From the NCBI RefSeq assembly GCF_023734115.1, contig NZ_AP025737.1:1426001-1490000 (forward strand): a DNA stretch of 64,000 nucleotides, given 5' to 3'. Under the pieces are notes generated by a model that was not told the DNA's origin, did not search any database, and saw only the letters and a program-made list of their open reading frames with translations. Position 1 is the stretch's first letter. Every line of letters begins with the position of its first letter. Of this stretch, positions 49,260-57,846 are shown piece by piece. This stretch comes from Herbiconiux sp. L3-i23 (GTDB lineage: Bacteria; Actinomycetota; Actinomycetes; Actinomycetales; Microbacteriaceae). A program made the position numbers and the translations under genes.

Positions 49260-50122
49260 CAGATGGTTCCTTCCTGCTGTGCCGCGAGCGCGGCGGGGGG
49301 CTGCGGGGCCGCGGTCGCGGCGGAAGTCGGGGTGCGGTAGCCGGCGCGGAACGACAGCTCCATCGCCGTGGCGACCACGCGGGGCGCGAAGCGTTCGACG
49401 TCCTCGTGCGAGAAGCGGTACGCCGGCGCCGACACCGAGATCGCCGCGACGACCTCGCCGAGATGATCGCGGACGGGGGCCGCGACGCAGCGCACGCCCT
49501 CCTCGTTCTCGATCTCGTCGATCGCGTAACCGCGTTCGCGGATGACGTCGAGCTCGGCGAGGAGCTCGGTCTTGTCGGTGATCGTGTTGGGGGTGCGACG
49601 GATCAGCTCGCCCTGCAGCAGCGCGTCGCGCTTCTCGTCCGACGAGTAGGCGAGCAGGGTCTTGCCGATGCCCGTGCAGTGCAGCGGGTTGCGGTGGCCG
49701 ACGCGCGAGACGGGGCGGACCGGCTGCGGGCTGCTGACGGCCGCGACGTACAGCACCTGGTTGCGGTCGAGGATGCCCATGAAGCTCGTCTCGTTCGTCT
49801 CTTCGACGAGGCCCTCGATGAGATCGAAGGCGAGTCGCGAGATGTCGAGCCCGTCGAGGAACGCCTGACCCCAGCCTGCGACTCGGGGTCCGAGGCTGTA
49901 AAGCCCTCGCGAATCGACTCGGACCATTTCCAGCTCGACGAGCACGTCGACGAGCCGCACCGCGGTGGCGTGGGGGAGTCCGGTCGCTCCGACGATGTCC
50001 GTCTGGCGGAGCGGGCGGGTGCTCGCGGCGAGGAGGTCGACGATCGCGACGCCCTTCACCAGGCCCTTCGCCGATCCGGAAATGGACGAGAGGTCCAATC
50101 TGCTTTCGGACATGTCGTCCAT
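49259..50122 (-). CDS. IclR-family transcriptional regulator
   Basis: This protein has 287 residues from ATG 50122. Its N-terminal winged helix (about 20-80) contains KGVAIVDLLAASTRPLRQTD and the recognition helix GLPHATAVRLVDVLVE. The IclR ligand-binding domain (about 95-265) has GHRNPLHCTGIGKTLLAY and IDEIENEEGVRCVAAPV. The frame is open to a GTG at 50161. The candidate promoter (-10 at 50163-50168) puts transcription start near 50156, so the starts at 50122 or 50113 fit better. It leads the operon and probably represses it through the palindrome at 50171. Confidence 0.85.
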   Translation of the reverse strand: MDDMSESRLDLSSISGSAKGLVKGVAIVDLLAASTRPLRQTDIVGATGLPHATAVRLVDVLVELEMVRVDSRGLYSLGPRVAGWGQAFLDGLDISRLAFDLIEGLVEETNETSFMGILDRNQVLYVAAVSSPQPVRPVSRVGHRNPLHCTGIGKTLLAYSSDEKRDALLQGELIRRTPNTITDKTELLAELDVIRERGYAIDEIENEEGVRCVAAPVRDHLGEVVAAISVSAPAYRFSHEDVERFAPRVVATAMELSFRAGYRTPTSAATAAPQPPAALAAQQEGTI

Positions 50123-50162
50123 ATTGGCGATCGTGCGCCGCGACGCCCAATCCGGGCGCACG

Positions 50163-50195
50163 ATTTAACACACCGTTTACATGCGGTGAACGGTG
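50163..50195 (-). promoter_or_regulatory. promoter and probable IclR operator of the ten-gene operon
   Basis: A near-perfect palindrome has arms CACCGTTTAC (50171-50180) and GTGAACGGTG (50186-50195), 9 of 10 pairs complementary, around ATGCG. On the minus strand TTCACC (50185-50190) and TTAAAT (50163-50168), 16 bases apart, make a plausible -35 and -10. The operator covers the -35 and spacer, so binding should block transcription; autoregulation is inferred. Confidence 0.65.
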
Positions 50196-50217
50196 CGGAT
50201 GGGTCTCGGAGCCGGGT

Positions 50218-51804
50218 TCAGCCCTCGTCGGGCATGGACCGAGAGAGGCGCAGCTCCTCGAGGTCGATGCGGGATTGAATGCGCCGCATCACCGCGTCGT
50301 CGATCTCCCCGCGGTCGCGGAGGCCGATGACGGTTTCGCGTTTGATCGTGAGTAACGCGAGGCGCAGGGGGCCTTCCCGGTCGACGTCGTCGCCGTCCGC
50401 CCGGTCGTCGAGATCGTCGCCCTGTCGGCGGAACTCGTCGAGTCGCTCCGAGTACTCCCGCTCGAGCAGGTCGCGGAGTTCTTGCGGTGCGCCGATGCGG
50501 TCGGCTTCACGGGGGAGGGCGTCGAGCACGGCGGTGAGGGCGCGGTCCTCCGCCATCCGGTATTCCTCCTCCGCCTTGTCGTCGGCGGGGAAGCGCGCCC
50601 AGCGCACGATCGCTCCCATCGTCGACCCCTGCACGATGATCGTGACGAGGATCACGATGGTCGTCACGGCGATGATGAGGTTGCGTCCCGGGAACTGCTC
50701 GCCGGACTGAACGGTCGTGGGCAGGGCGAGCGCGGCGGCGAGCGATACGGCTCCGCGGAAGCCGGCCCACGCGATGGGCAGCCGTTGACGTGCCCCGACC
50801 CGCCGGGCCCGCTGCGAGGGGCGGCGGTCGATCGCGCGGATGAGGTAGGGCGTCGTGAAACTCCATGCGAGGCGCACCGCCATGACGGCGAGCGCGGTGA
50901 GCAGCCCGAGGGTGAGCACCGTCTCCCAGTCGCCGTCGATCTCGGCGATCACTGCGTGCAGCTCGAGCCCGACGAGCACGAACAGCGAGCCGTTCAGCAG
51001 GTAGGAGGTGAGCCCCCAGAAGCCGAAGACCTGGGTGCGGGCGCTCGCGTCGACGATGCGGGGTGTGTAGTGGCTGATCACCAGGCCTGCGGTGACCACC
51101 GCGACGACGCCCGAGACGCCGATGAGCTCGGCGGGAAGGTAGACGAGGAACGGCGTCAGCACGCTGAGGGTGTTCGCGAGCAGACGATTCGAGAGGACCC
51201 GGCGGATGAGGACCACGACGAAGCCCACCGCGACTCCGATGGTGATGCCGCCGGCGTAGGCGAGCACGAACTGGAGTACGCCTTCGCCGAGTTGGATGGT
51301 GCGCTCCGCGACGGAGGCGGTGACGGCGACCGCGTAGACGGCGAGCGCGGTGCCGTCGTTGATGAGGCTCTCGGCGCGCAGGATGGTGAGCGGACGGCGC
51401 GGCAGTCTGCCCGCGACCGAGGCCATCGCGGTCGCGTCGGTGGGGGCGACGATCGCCCCGAGGGCGATGGCGACCGACCAGGGGAGCCCGAATGCGTGAC
51501 CGATGACGGCGACGACGCCGGCGGTGACGAGGACGAGCGGCACCGCCTGCAGCACGATGACGCGCAGGTTGCGGCGCATCTCCCGCAGCGACGAGTTGAT
51601 CGATTCCCAGTAGAGGATCGCGGGGAGGAAGAGCAGCAGCACGAGGTCGGGCGGCAGTTGGATCTCGTCGAAGAGCGGGATGAAGCCGATGGCGCCGCCG
51701 AGGATGAGCAGGACGATGGGTCCGCTGACGCGCAGCTTCTGCGCGATGACTCCGCCGACGAGCATGACGGCGCCCACCAGCACCGCGACCTCGAGCCCAT
51801 TCAC
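50218..51804 (-). CDS. Na+/H+ antiporter, CPA1 family
   Basis: This 528-residue protein has about twelve membrane helices and then a cytosolic tail of about 110 residues. The family motifs are LVLLLFLPAILYWESINSS, GAIVAPTDATAMASV and ESLINDGTALAVYAV, with the ion-binding Asp in IND. It exchanges monovalent cations for protons across the cytoplasmic membrane. The frame stays open into the repeat array; GTG at 51804 (VNGLEVAVLVG) is chosen because the sequence upstream is repeat-derived. The tail is rich in Arg/Glu/Asp and may regulate transport. Confidence 0.9.
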   Translation of the reverse strand: MNGLEVAVLVGAVMLVGGVIAQKLRVSGPIVLLILGGAIGFIPLFDEIQLPPDLVLLLFLPAILYWESINSSLREMRRNLRVIVLQAVPLVLVTAGVVAVIGHAFGLPWSVAIALGAIVAPTDATAMASVAGRLPRRPLTILRAESLINDGTALAVYAVAVTASVAERTIQLGEGVLQFVLAYAGGITIGVAVGFVVVLIRRVLSNRLLANTLSVLTPFLVYLPAELIGVSGVVAVVTAGLVISHYTPRIVDASARTQVFGFWGLTSYLLNGSLFVLVGLELHAVIAEIDGDWETVLTLGLLTALAVMAVRLAWSFTTPYLIRAIDRRPSQRARRVGARQRLPIAWAGFRGAVSLAAALALPTTVQSGEQFPGRNLIIAVTTIVILVTIIVQGSTMGAIVRWARFPADDKAEEEYRMAEDRALTAVLDALPREADRIGAPQELRDLLEREYSERLDEFRRQGDDLDDRADGDDVDREGPLRLALLTIKRETVIGLRDRGEIDDAVMRRIQSRIDLEELRLSRSMPDEG

Positions 51805-51849
51805 CCCAACACCCTGGCACGGGCCTCCGTCCCGCGACACCCGCCCGCT

Positions 51850-52455
51850 CCCGCCCGTTGAGCGCGGCGATACGAAGGGGGCGCGGGGTCCCGTCATTTC
51901 GCGACGGCCGTGAACGGCCTCCTCACTGACCAGGGGGCGAGGTGGGCCTTCGTATCGCTTCGCTCAACGAGCGGAGGCAGTGCCGGTCTGGTCGCTGAGG
52001 AGGGCCGCCAGGCCCGTCGCGATGCGACACCAGTGTGCGAGGCCCGCTCGTTGAGCGCAGCGATACGGAAGGGCGCCGGGGTGCGAGCGGGCCTTCGTAT
52101 CGCTTCGCTCAACGGGCGGAGCAGTGCCGGTCTGGTCGCTGAGGAGGGCCGCCAGGCCCGTCGCGATGCGACACCAGTGTGCGAGGCCCGCTCGTTGAGC
52201 GCAGCGATACGGAAGGGCGCCGGGGTGCGAGCGGGCCTTCGTATCGCTTCGCTCAACGGGCGGAGCAGTGCCGACCTGGTCGCTGAGGAGGGCCGCCAGG
52301 CCCGTCGCGATGCGACACCAGTGCGAGAGACCCGCCCGTTGAGCGCAGCGATACGCAGGGGGGTGTGTCATTTCGCGACGGCCGTGGACGGCCTCCTCAA
52401 TGACCAGGGTGCGAGGTGGGCCTTCGTATCGCTTCGCTCAACGGGCGGGCGGGCG
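51850..52455. repeat. composite A/B repeat array with 144-bp tandem units
   Basis: The array combines A copies in both orientations with B arms. A unit made of an A copy, GCAGTGCCG, an inverted B right arm (starting CTGGTCGCTGAGGAGG) and an inverted A copy recurs with marker positions at 51981, 52125 and 52269. The period is therefore exactly 144 bp. Inverted B left arms flank the tandem on both sides (about 51894-51932 and 52362-52409). The whole gap between the antiporter start and the PPOX stop is repeat DNA; no gene is present. Confidence 0.92.
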
Positions 52456-52457
52456 GG

Positions 52458-52850
52458 TCAGCCCTGGGCGGTGGTCGAGTCCGGGGTGATGGTGAGGATG
52501 ATGCGTTGCTGGTCGCGGCCGCCGTACCAGGGGTAGGGGCGGCCCGTGTACTTCTGCGACAGCGCCTCGATGTGCTCGGCACCGCCCTCCGTCGTCGACG
52601 ACGTCACCCGGCCGCGCACCTGGATGTACCGGAACGGGTTCTCGGGATCCTGCACGGCGAGAGCCACCCGCGGGTCGCGCTCCACGTTGCGCACCTTCAC
52701 GAACCCCACCACCGTGTTGATCAGCACGTTCTCGCCGTCGGTGTCCACCCACGTCTCGGTCACTTGCGGCGACCCGTCGGCCATCAGCGTCGACAGGAAG
52801 CAGGGGCTCGGTGCGCGCAGCAGCTCGAGCAGGTCGGGGGAGAGAGGCAT
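52458..52850 (-). CDS. PPOX-class probable F420-dependent protein
   Basis: This 130-residue split-barrel protein shows the family pattern APSPCFLSTLMADGSPQV, ETWVDTDGENVLINT, KVRNVERDPRVALAVQD and RYIQVRGRV. It matches the TIGR03618-like group that binds F420 or flavin. The C-terminal YTGRPYPWYGGRDQQRIIL is also typical. It probably reduces a small organic molecule. It is divergent from the aldo/keto reductase, with a 181-base region between. Confidence 0.88.
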   Translation of the reverse strand: MPLSPDLLELLRAPSPCFLSTLMADGSPQVTETWVDTDGENVLINTVVGFVKVRNVERDPRVALAVQDPENPFRYIQVRGRVTSSTTEGGAEHIEALSQKYTGRPYPWYGGRDQQRIILTITPDSTTAQG

Positions 52851-53031
52851 CGCGGTCCGCTTCGTCGATCGTGTCGTGGGCGGAGCAAGCCTCCGACACC
52901 GACGCCGGGAGGACGCCGAGAACGCTACGGATGCGCTGAGCGTCGGCCGGGGTCCGGAATACGGACATCCGCGACCGGTTGTCGGTTCGGAGGCGGTCGA
53001 CACGACGGCCTCGTGTCTTGGAAGGACCTCG

Positions 53032-54162
53032 ATGACCATCTCGACCGATGCTCTCGTCCCCGTCGGAGGCTCCGACCTCCGCGTGTTCCCGCTCTCGCTC
53101 GGCGGCAACGTGTTCGGATGGACGACCGACCGCGACACCGCGTTCGACGTGCTCGACGCGTTCCGCGCCGGCGGCGGCAACCTGGTCGACACGGCCGACA
53201 GCTACTCGGCGTGGGTGCCGGGCAACTCGGGCGGCGAGAGCGAACGCATCATCGGCGAGTGGATCGCGTCTCGCGGGGTCCGCGACGACACCGTCATCGC
53301 CACGAAGGTGAGCCAGCACCCCGAGTTCCGCGGCCTCGCCGCGACCAACGTCCGCTCCGCCGCGGAGGCGTCGCTGTCGCGCCTCGGCACCTCGTACATC
53401 GACGTCTACTACGCCCACTACGACGACGAGGCGACGCCGCTCGCCGAGACGGTGGAGGCGTTCTCACGCCTCGTCGACGATGGCCTCGTCCGTACCATCG
53501 GCCTCTCCAACTACACCGCCGAGCGCATCGACGAGTGGGTCGAGATCGCCGACCGTGGAGGCTTCCACCGCCCGACCGCGCTGCAGCCGCAGTACAACCT
53601 GGTCGAGCGCGGCTTCGAGACCGCACTGCAGTCACGGGCGGCGACGCACGACCTGGGCGTCTTCCCCTACTACGCGCTGGCGGCGGGCTTCCTCACCGGC
53701 AAGTACCGCCCGGGCGCCGACCGCGGAGACAGTCCGCGGGCCGGCCAGGCGGCCGGATACCTCGACGCCCGCGGCATTCGGATCCTCGGCGCCCTCGACC
53801 AGATCGCGGCAGCGCACGGAGTCAGCGTCACCAGCGTGGCCCTCGCGTGGCTCCGCGCACGCCCGACCGTCGTCGCGCCGATCGCAAGTGCCCGTACGAT
53901 CGATCAGCTGCCCGACCTCCTCGTCTCGGCCTCTCTGGAGCTCGCCGACGACGAGATGCGGGCACTCGACGCGGCGTCGGAATCGACGCCCGAGCAGGCG
54001 CAGGCGGCGGCCCGGAGACGGTGCCGCCGACCCGGCCGGTTCAGTATGCGGTGTTCAGCGTTCACACGGCTTGCGGATATCCGGCTGGGAGAGAATTCGG
54101 AAACTACAGCGAAGCGAGCAAGTGAACAGGGGTCCGGCCTTGGACGGCAATGCCACCACTAA
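53032..54162 (+). CDS. aldo/keto reductase with unusual C-terminal extension
   Basis: The first 320 residues are a normal AKR barrel. The tetrad is visible as Asp and Tyr in VDTADSYSAW, Lys in VIATKVSQHP and His in YYAHYDDEA, with the NADP-binding PIASARTIDQLPDLL near the end. After about residue 322 (STPEQAQAAA) the frame continues 50 more residues of Arg- and Ser-rich sequence. It ends only at 54162, 20 bases inside oleA. A frameshift near the true end, or a real extension, would explain this. ATG at 53032 follows GGAAGGACCTCG. Confidence 0.82.
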   Translation: MTISTDALVPVGGSDLRVFPLSLGGNVFGWTTDRDTAFDVLDAFRAGGGNLVDTADSYSAWVPGNSGGESERIIGEWIASRGVRDDTVIATKVSQHPEFRGLAATNVRSAAEASLSRLGTSYIDVYYAHYDDEATPLAETVEAFSRLVDDGLVRTIGLSNYTAERIDEWVEIADRGGFHRPTALQPQYNLVERGFETALQSRAATHDLGVFPYYALAAGFLTGKYRPGADRGDSPRAGQAAGYLDARGIRILGALDQIAAAHGVSVTSVALAWLRARPTVVAPIASARTIDQLPDLLVSASLELADDEMRALDAASESTPEQAQAAARRRCRRPGRFSMRCSAFTRLADIRLGENSETTAKRASEQGSGLGRQCHH

Positions 54163-55162
54163 GCATCGGAATGCGTCTCTGCTCTCGGTGACGAGCACCG
54201 TCGCCCCGAGGGTCACCACCTCCGAGCAGATCGACGCGAAGCTCGCGCCGGCGCTCAAGCGCCTGCGCCTGCCCAAGGGGCTGCTGCAGCGCGTCGCCGG
54301 CATCCACGAGCGCCGCAACTGGGATGGCGAGGAGGGCTTCGAGGACGCCGCCGTCGCCGCAGGCCGTCGCGCTCTCGCCGAAGCGGGCGTGCGACCCGAG
54401 CAGGTCGGCCTCCTGATCAATACGTCTGTCACGCGCAAGCACCTCGAGCCGTCGGTCGCGGTGCGCCTGCACCACGGGCTCGGGCTGCCCTCGTCGGCCG
54501 TCAACTTCGACATCGCGAACGCCTGTCTCGGCTTCGTCAACGGCATGAGCCTCGCCGCGCAGATGATCGACTCGGGTCAGATCCAGTACGCGGTCGTCAT
54601 CGACGGCGAGGACGCCGACGAGATCCAGCTGAACACCATCGAGCGCCTTTCGCGCGACGGCATCGACCGTGAGGACTTCATGGCCGAGTTCGCGAGCCTC
54701 ACCCTCGGGTCGGGTGCAGCGGCCGCCGTGCTCGGCCCCTCGGACGCGCACCCCGAAGGGCACCGACTCATCGGTGGCGTCACCCGAGCCGCCACCGAGT
54801 TCCACGACGTGTGCGTCGGCAGCGTCGAGGGCATGTTCACCGACGCCAAGGCGCTGCTGAAGGGCGGCCTCGACCTCGTCGTGTCCGCCTGGAAGGAGGC
54901 GACGGGCGACTGGAACTGGAAGCGGATGGACCGCTACATCCTCCACCAGGTATCCGACGTGCACATCAACGCCATCGTCAAGGCGATCGGCCTCGATCGC
55001 TCGCGGGTGCCGCTCACCTACCCGCGCTTCGGCAACGTGGGGCCCGCCTCGATCCCCATGACGCTCGCCGAGGAGGCGCCGACCTTGAATCGCGGCGACC
55101 GCGTCCTGATGATGGGTGTCGGCTCCGGCCTCAACACCTCGATGATGGAACTGGCCTGGTGA
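54140..55162 (+). CDS. oleA: OleA, beta-keto acid synthase of long-chain olefin biosynthesis
   Basis: This 340-residue thiolase/KAS III-like enzyme joins two fatty acyl-CoAs head to head in a non-decarboxylative Claisen condensation. The catalytic cysteine is C129 in FDIANACLGFVNGM; the His is in ILHQVSDVH and the Asn region in FGNVGPASIPM. TTG at 54140 is preferred: CAGGGG lies 8 bases upstream and MDGNATTKHRNASLL matches the usual OleA start. A GTG at 54122 is the alternative. It overlaps the aldo/keto reductase end and the oleBC start. Confidence 0.93.
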   Translation: MDGNATTKHRNASLLSVTSTVAPRVTTSEQIDAKLAPALKRLRLPKGLLQRVAGIHERRNWDGEEGFEDAAVAAGRRALAEAGVRPEQVGLLINTSVTRKHLEPSVAVRLHHGLGLPSSAVNFDIANACLGFVNGMSLAAQMIDSGQIQYAVVIDGEDADEIQLNTIERLSRDGIDREDFMAEFASLTLGSGAAAAVLGPSDAHPEGHRLIGGVTRAATEFHDVCVGSVEGMFTDAKALLKGGLDLVVSAWKEATGDWNWKRMDRYILHQVSDVHINAIVKAIGLDRSRVPLTYPRFGNVGPASIPMTLAEEAPTLNRGDRVLMMGVGSGLNTSMMELAW

Positions 55163-57846
55163 TCACCGGCCGCGGCGGCTCCCGTCTCGCCGCGTCGCGT
55201 GCGCCGAGCGGCCTCGCCGGCCTCGACCGGGCCTTTTCGCGGCTCGTCACGACCGATGACCCGCTCGCCGGCGGCCCCGTCTCCTGGCAGGTGCTCGACA
55301 CGGGCCCCGCCCTCGCGGAGCTCGGGGTCGAGCCGGTCGGCACCATCGTCGCCGTGCACGGCAACCCGACCTGGTCGTACCTCTGGCGCCGGCTCGCGAG
55401 TGCGAGCGTGGAGCGCGCCGCGGACGGGCTGCCGGCGTGGCGGGTCGTCGCCCCCGACCAGCTCGAGATGGGCTACTCCGAGCGCTCCGGAGCGCCGCGG
55501 CGCCTGCCCGACCGCGTGCGCGACGTCGGCGCGCTGAGCGACGCCCTCGACATCGCGGGCCCAGTGGTCGCGCTCGGCCACGACTGGGGCGGCGTCGTCG
55601 CGATGGGCTGGGCCGTCGACCACCCCGACGAGCTCGTCGCGCTCACCCTCCTCAACACGGCCGTCCATCAGCCCGACGGCGTGCCCATCCCCGCGCCGCT
55701 CCGACTCGCGCTGACGCCGGGCGTCTTCGACACGGCGACCACGCTGACGCCGGCGTTCCTCGAGACCACCCTCTCGCTCGCCCACCCGTCGCTTCCGCGG
55801 GAGGTGCGCGAGGGCTACCGTGCCCCGTATCGCACGCGGGCACGGCGAGACGGCATCGGCGGGTTCGTCGCCGACATCCCGGCCACCGCGGAGCACTCGA
55901 GCAGACCCGAACTGGACCGCATCGCGAACGGTCTGCGGTCGCTGCGGGTGCCAGCGCTGCTGCTGTGGGGCCCGGAGGACCCGATCTTCAGCGACCGCTA
56001 CCTCGACGACCTCATCGACCGGATGCCGCACGCCGACGTGCACCGCTTCGAGGGCGCCGGACACCTCATCGCCGAGGACGCGGACTACGCGCCGATCCTG
56101 CTCGACTGGCTCGACGATGCGGTGGCGAGCACCGATCGTCCCGCCGACGCCGACGCCGGCGCCGTCCCCGTCTCCGTCCGCGTCCCCGCAGCCGAAGCCG
56201 ACTCGGGGGAGCGGCGACCGCTCTGGCACACGCTCGACCGCCTCGCGACGAGCCGCGAGCCCGCTCTCGTCGAACTCGCGCCGCCGTCAGGGCCGGCGCC
56301 GCGCACGATCACCTGGTCTGCGCTCGCTCGGCGGGTGACCGAGCTCGCGGCCGGACTGACGTCGTTCGGCGTCACCGCCGGCGACCGCGTCTCGCTGCTC
56401 GTCCCTCCGGGAGCCGACCTGACCGCCGCCCTGTACGCGTGCCTGCGCATCGGCGCGATCGCCGTCGTCGCCGATGCCGGCCTCGGAGCCGCCGGGCTGA
56501 CGCGCGCGGTGCGCGGTGCGCAGCCGGACTTCGTCATCGGTGCCCGGAAGGGTCTCGCTGCCGCGCGGATGCTGGGCTGGCCCGGGCGGCGGATCTCCAG
56601 CACGCGGCTGCCGGTGGAGCAGCGCCTCGCCCTCGGAGTCGAGACCTCGCTGCCCGAGCTAGCGCGCCGCGGTCGCGGTCGGGCGCTGCCGCCGGTGCCG
56701 GCAGCCGACGATGTTGCCGCCATTCTCTTCACCTCCGGGTCGACCGGCCCGGCCAAGGGCGTCGTCTACACGCACCGACAGCTCGAGGCGCTCCGCGACC
56801 TCCTCGCCGACCGCTTCGCGGTGACCGACGGCACCGGCCTGGTCGCGGGGTTCGCCCCGTTCGCCCTGCTCGGACCCGCTCTCGGCGCGCGCACCGCGAC
56901 CCCCGACATGGACGTCAGCGCCCCGCGCACCCTCACCGCGTCGGGAGTCGCCGCCGCCGTCGATGCGGTGGGCGCCGAGATCGTCTTCCTGTCGCCCGCC
57001 GCCATCGCGAACGTCGTCGCCACCGCGAGCGACCTCGCGCCGGGTTCGCGCACGGGCCTGTCGCGCGTGCGACTCGCGCTGTCGGCCGGCGCACCCGTGT
57101 CCGCCGCGCTGCTCGGCGACCTGCAGCAGCTGATGCCCGCCGCCTCCCTGCACACGCCCTACGGCATGACCGAGGGGCTGCTGATGACGGACATCACGCT
57201 GGACGAGATCCGGGTGCTGGCCGCCGCGAGCGATGAGGGCGTCTGCGTCGGCCGCCCGGCGCCCGGCGTGTCGGTGCGCATCGCCCCGCTCGGCTCCGCC
57301 GGACGCGCGGCCGACGAGGCGGCGGACACCGTGTCGCTGACCGGCGAGATCGTCGTGTCGGCCCCGCACCTCAAGCGCGGCTACGACCGCCTCCACCTCA
57401 CCGACGCGGACGCCGCCCGCGGGCTCGAGGGTCGCTGGCACCGCACCGGAGATGTGGGCCATCTCGACTCCGACGGTCGGCTCTGGGTCGAAGGACGCCT
57501 CCCGCACGTCATCGTCACCGCCGGCGGACCCGTCACCCCGGTGGGACCCGAGCAGCGGACCGAGACAGTTGGTGCGGTGCGTCGCGCCGGTGTCGCCGGC
57601 ATCGGCCCGGTCGGCACCCAGCAGATCGTCGCCGTCGTCGAGACGACCCCGGCGGCGCGGCGACCGAGCCTCGCGGGGGAGCAGCTGGCGGCCGCGGTCC
57701 GCGAGGCGGCCGGAGTGCCCGTCGCGGCGGTGCTCGTAGTGCCGAGGCTGCCCACCGATATCCGGCACAACTCCAAGATCGACCGCACGCGACTGTCACG
57801 GTGGGCGCAGGACGTGCTCGCCGGAGGACGGATGCGCACCCCATGA
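55159..57846 (+). CDS. oleBC: OleBC fusion: beta-lactone decarboxylase plus beta-lactone synthetase
   Basis: This 895-residue fusion starts with GTG overlapping the oleA stop (GTGA). Residues about 1-330 are the OleB alpha/beta hydrolase of haloalkane dehalogenase type: HGNPTWSYLW, nucleophile Asp D142 in GHDWGGVVAMG, and a late His in GAGHLIAED. A short acidic linker leads to OleC (about 345-895), an AMP-forming domain with FTSGSTGPAKGVVYTH, TPYGMTEGLLM, WHRTGDVGHLD and the C-terminal Lys in RHNSKIDRTRL. OleC closes the beta-lactone and OleB splits it to the olefin and CO2. Fusion is known in actinobacteria. Confidence 0.93.
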   Translation: MITGRGGSRLAASRAPSGLAGLDRAFSRLVTTDDPLAGGPVSWQVLDTGPALAELGVEPVGTIVAVHGNPTWSYLWRRLASASVERAADGLPAWRVVAPDQLEMGYSERSGAPRRLPDRVRDVGALSDALDIAGPVVALGHDWGGVVAMGWAVDHPDELVALTLLNTAVHQPDGVPIPAPLRLALTPGVFDTATTLTPAFLETTLSLAHPSLPREVREGYRAPYRTRARRDGIGGFVADIPATAEHSSRPELDRIANGLRSLRVPALLLWGPEDPIFSDRYLDDLIDRMPHADVHRFEGAGHLIAEDADYAPILLDWLDDAVASTDRPADADAGAVPVSVRVPAAEADSGERRPLWHTLDRLATSREPALVELAPPSGPAPRTITWSALARRVTELAAGLTSFGVTAGDRVSLLVPPGADLTAALYACLRIGAIAVVADAGLGAAGLTRAVRGAQPDFVIGARKGLAAARMLGWPGRRISSTRLPVEQRLALGVETSLPELARRGRGRALPPVPAADDVAAILFTSGSTGPAKGVVYTHRQLEALRDLLADRFAVTDGTGLVAGFAPFALLGPALGARTATPDMDVSAPRTLTASGVAAAVDAVGAEIVFLSPAAIANVVATASDLAPGSRTGLSRVRLALSAGAPVSAALLGDLQQLMPAASLHTPYGMTEGLLMTDITLDEIRVLAAASDEGVCVGRPAPGVSVRIAPLGSAGRAADEAADTVSLTGEIVVSAPHLKRGYDRLHLTDADAARGLEGRWHRTGDVGHLDSDGRLWVEGRLPHVIVTAGGPVTPVGPEQRTETVGAVRRAGVAGIGPVGTQQIVAVVETTPAARRPSLAGEQLAAAVREAAGVPVAAVLVVPRLPTDIRHNSKIDRTRLSRWAQDVLAGGRMRTP

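Noticed and set aside
50122-50161. GTG at 50161 as the IclR start
   Set aside because: It lies upstream of the transcription start predicted from the TTCACC/TTAAAT promoter and has no ribosome site.
51894-52536. A 208-codon frame spanning the composite repeat array
   Set aside because: Its sequence is internally repeated with the 144-bp period and consists only of translated A and B repeats.
52952-52966. GTCCG/CGGAC inverted repeat between the PPOX and aldo/keto reductase genes
   Set aside because: Five-base arms are too short to call an operator in GC-rich DNA without a second copy.
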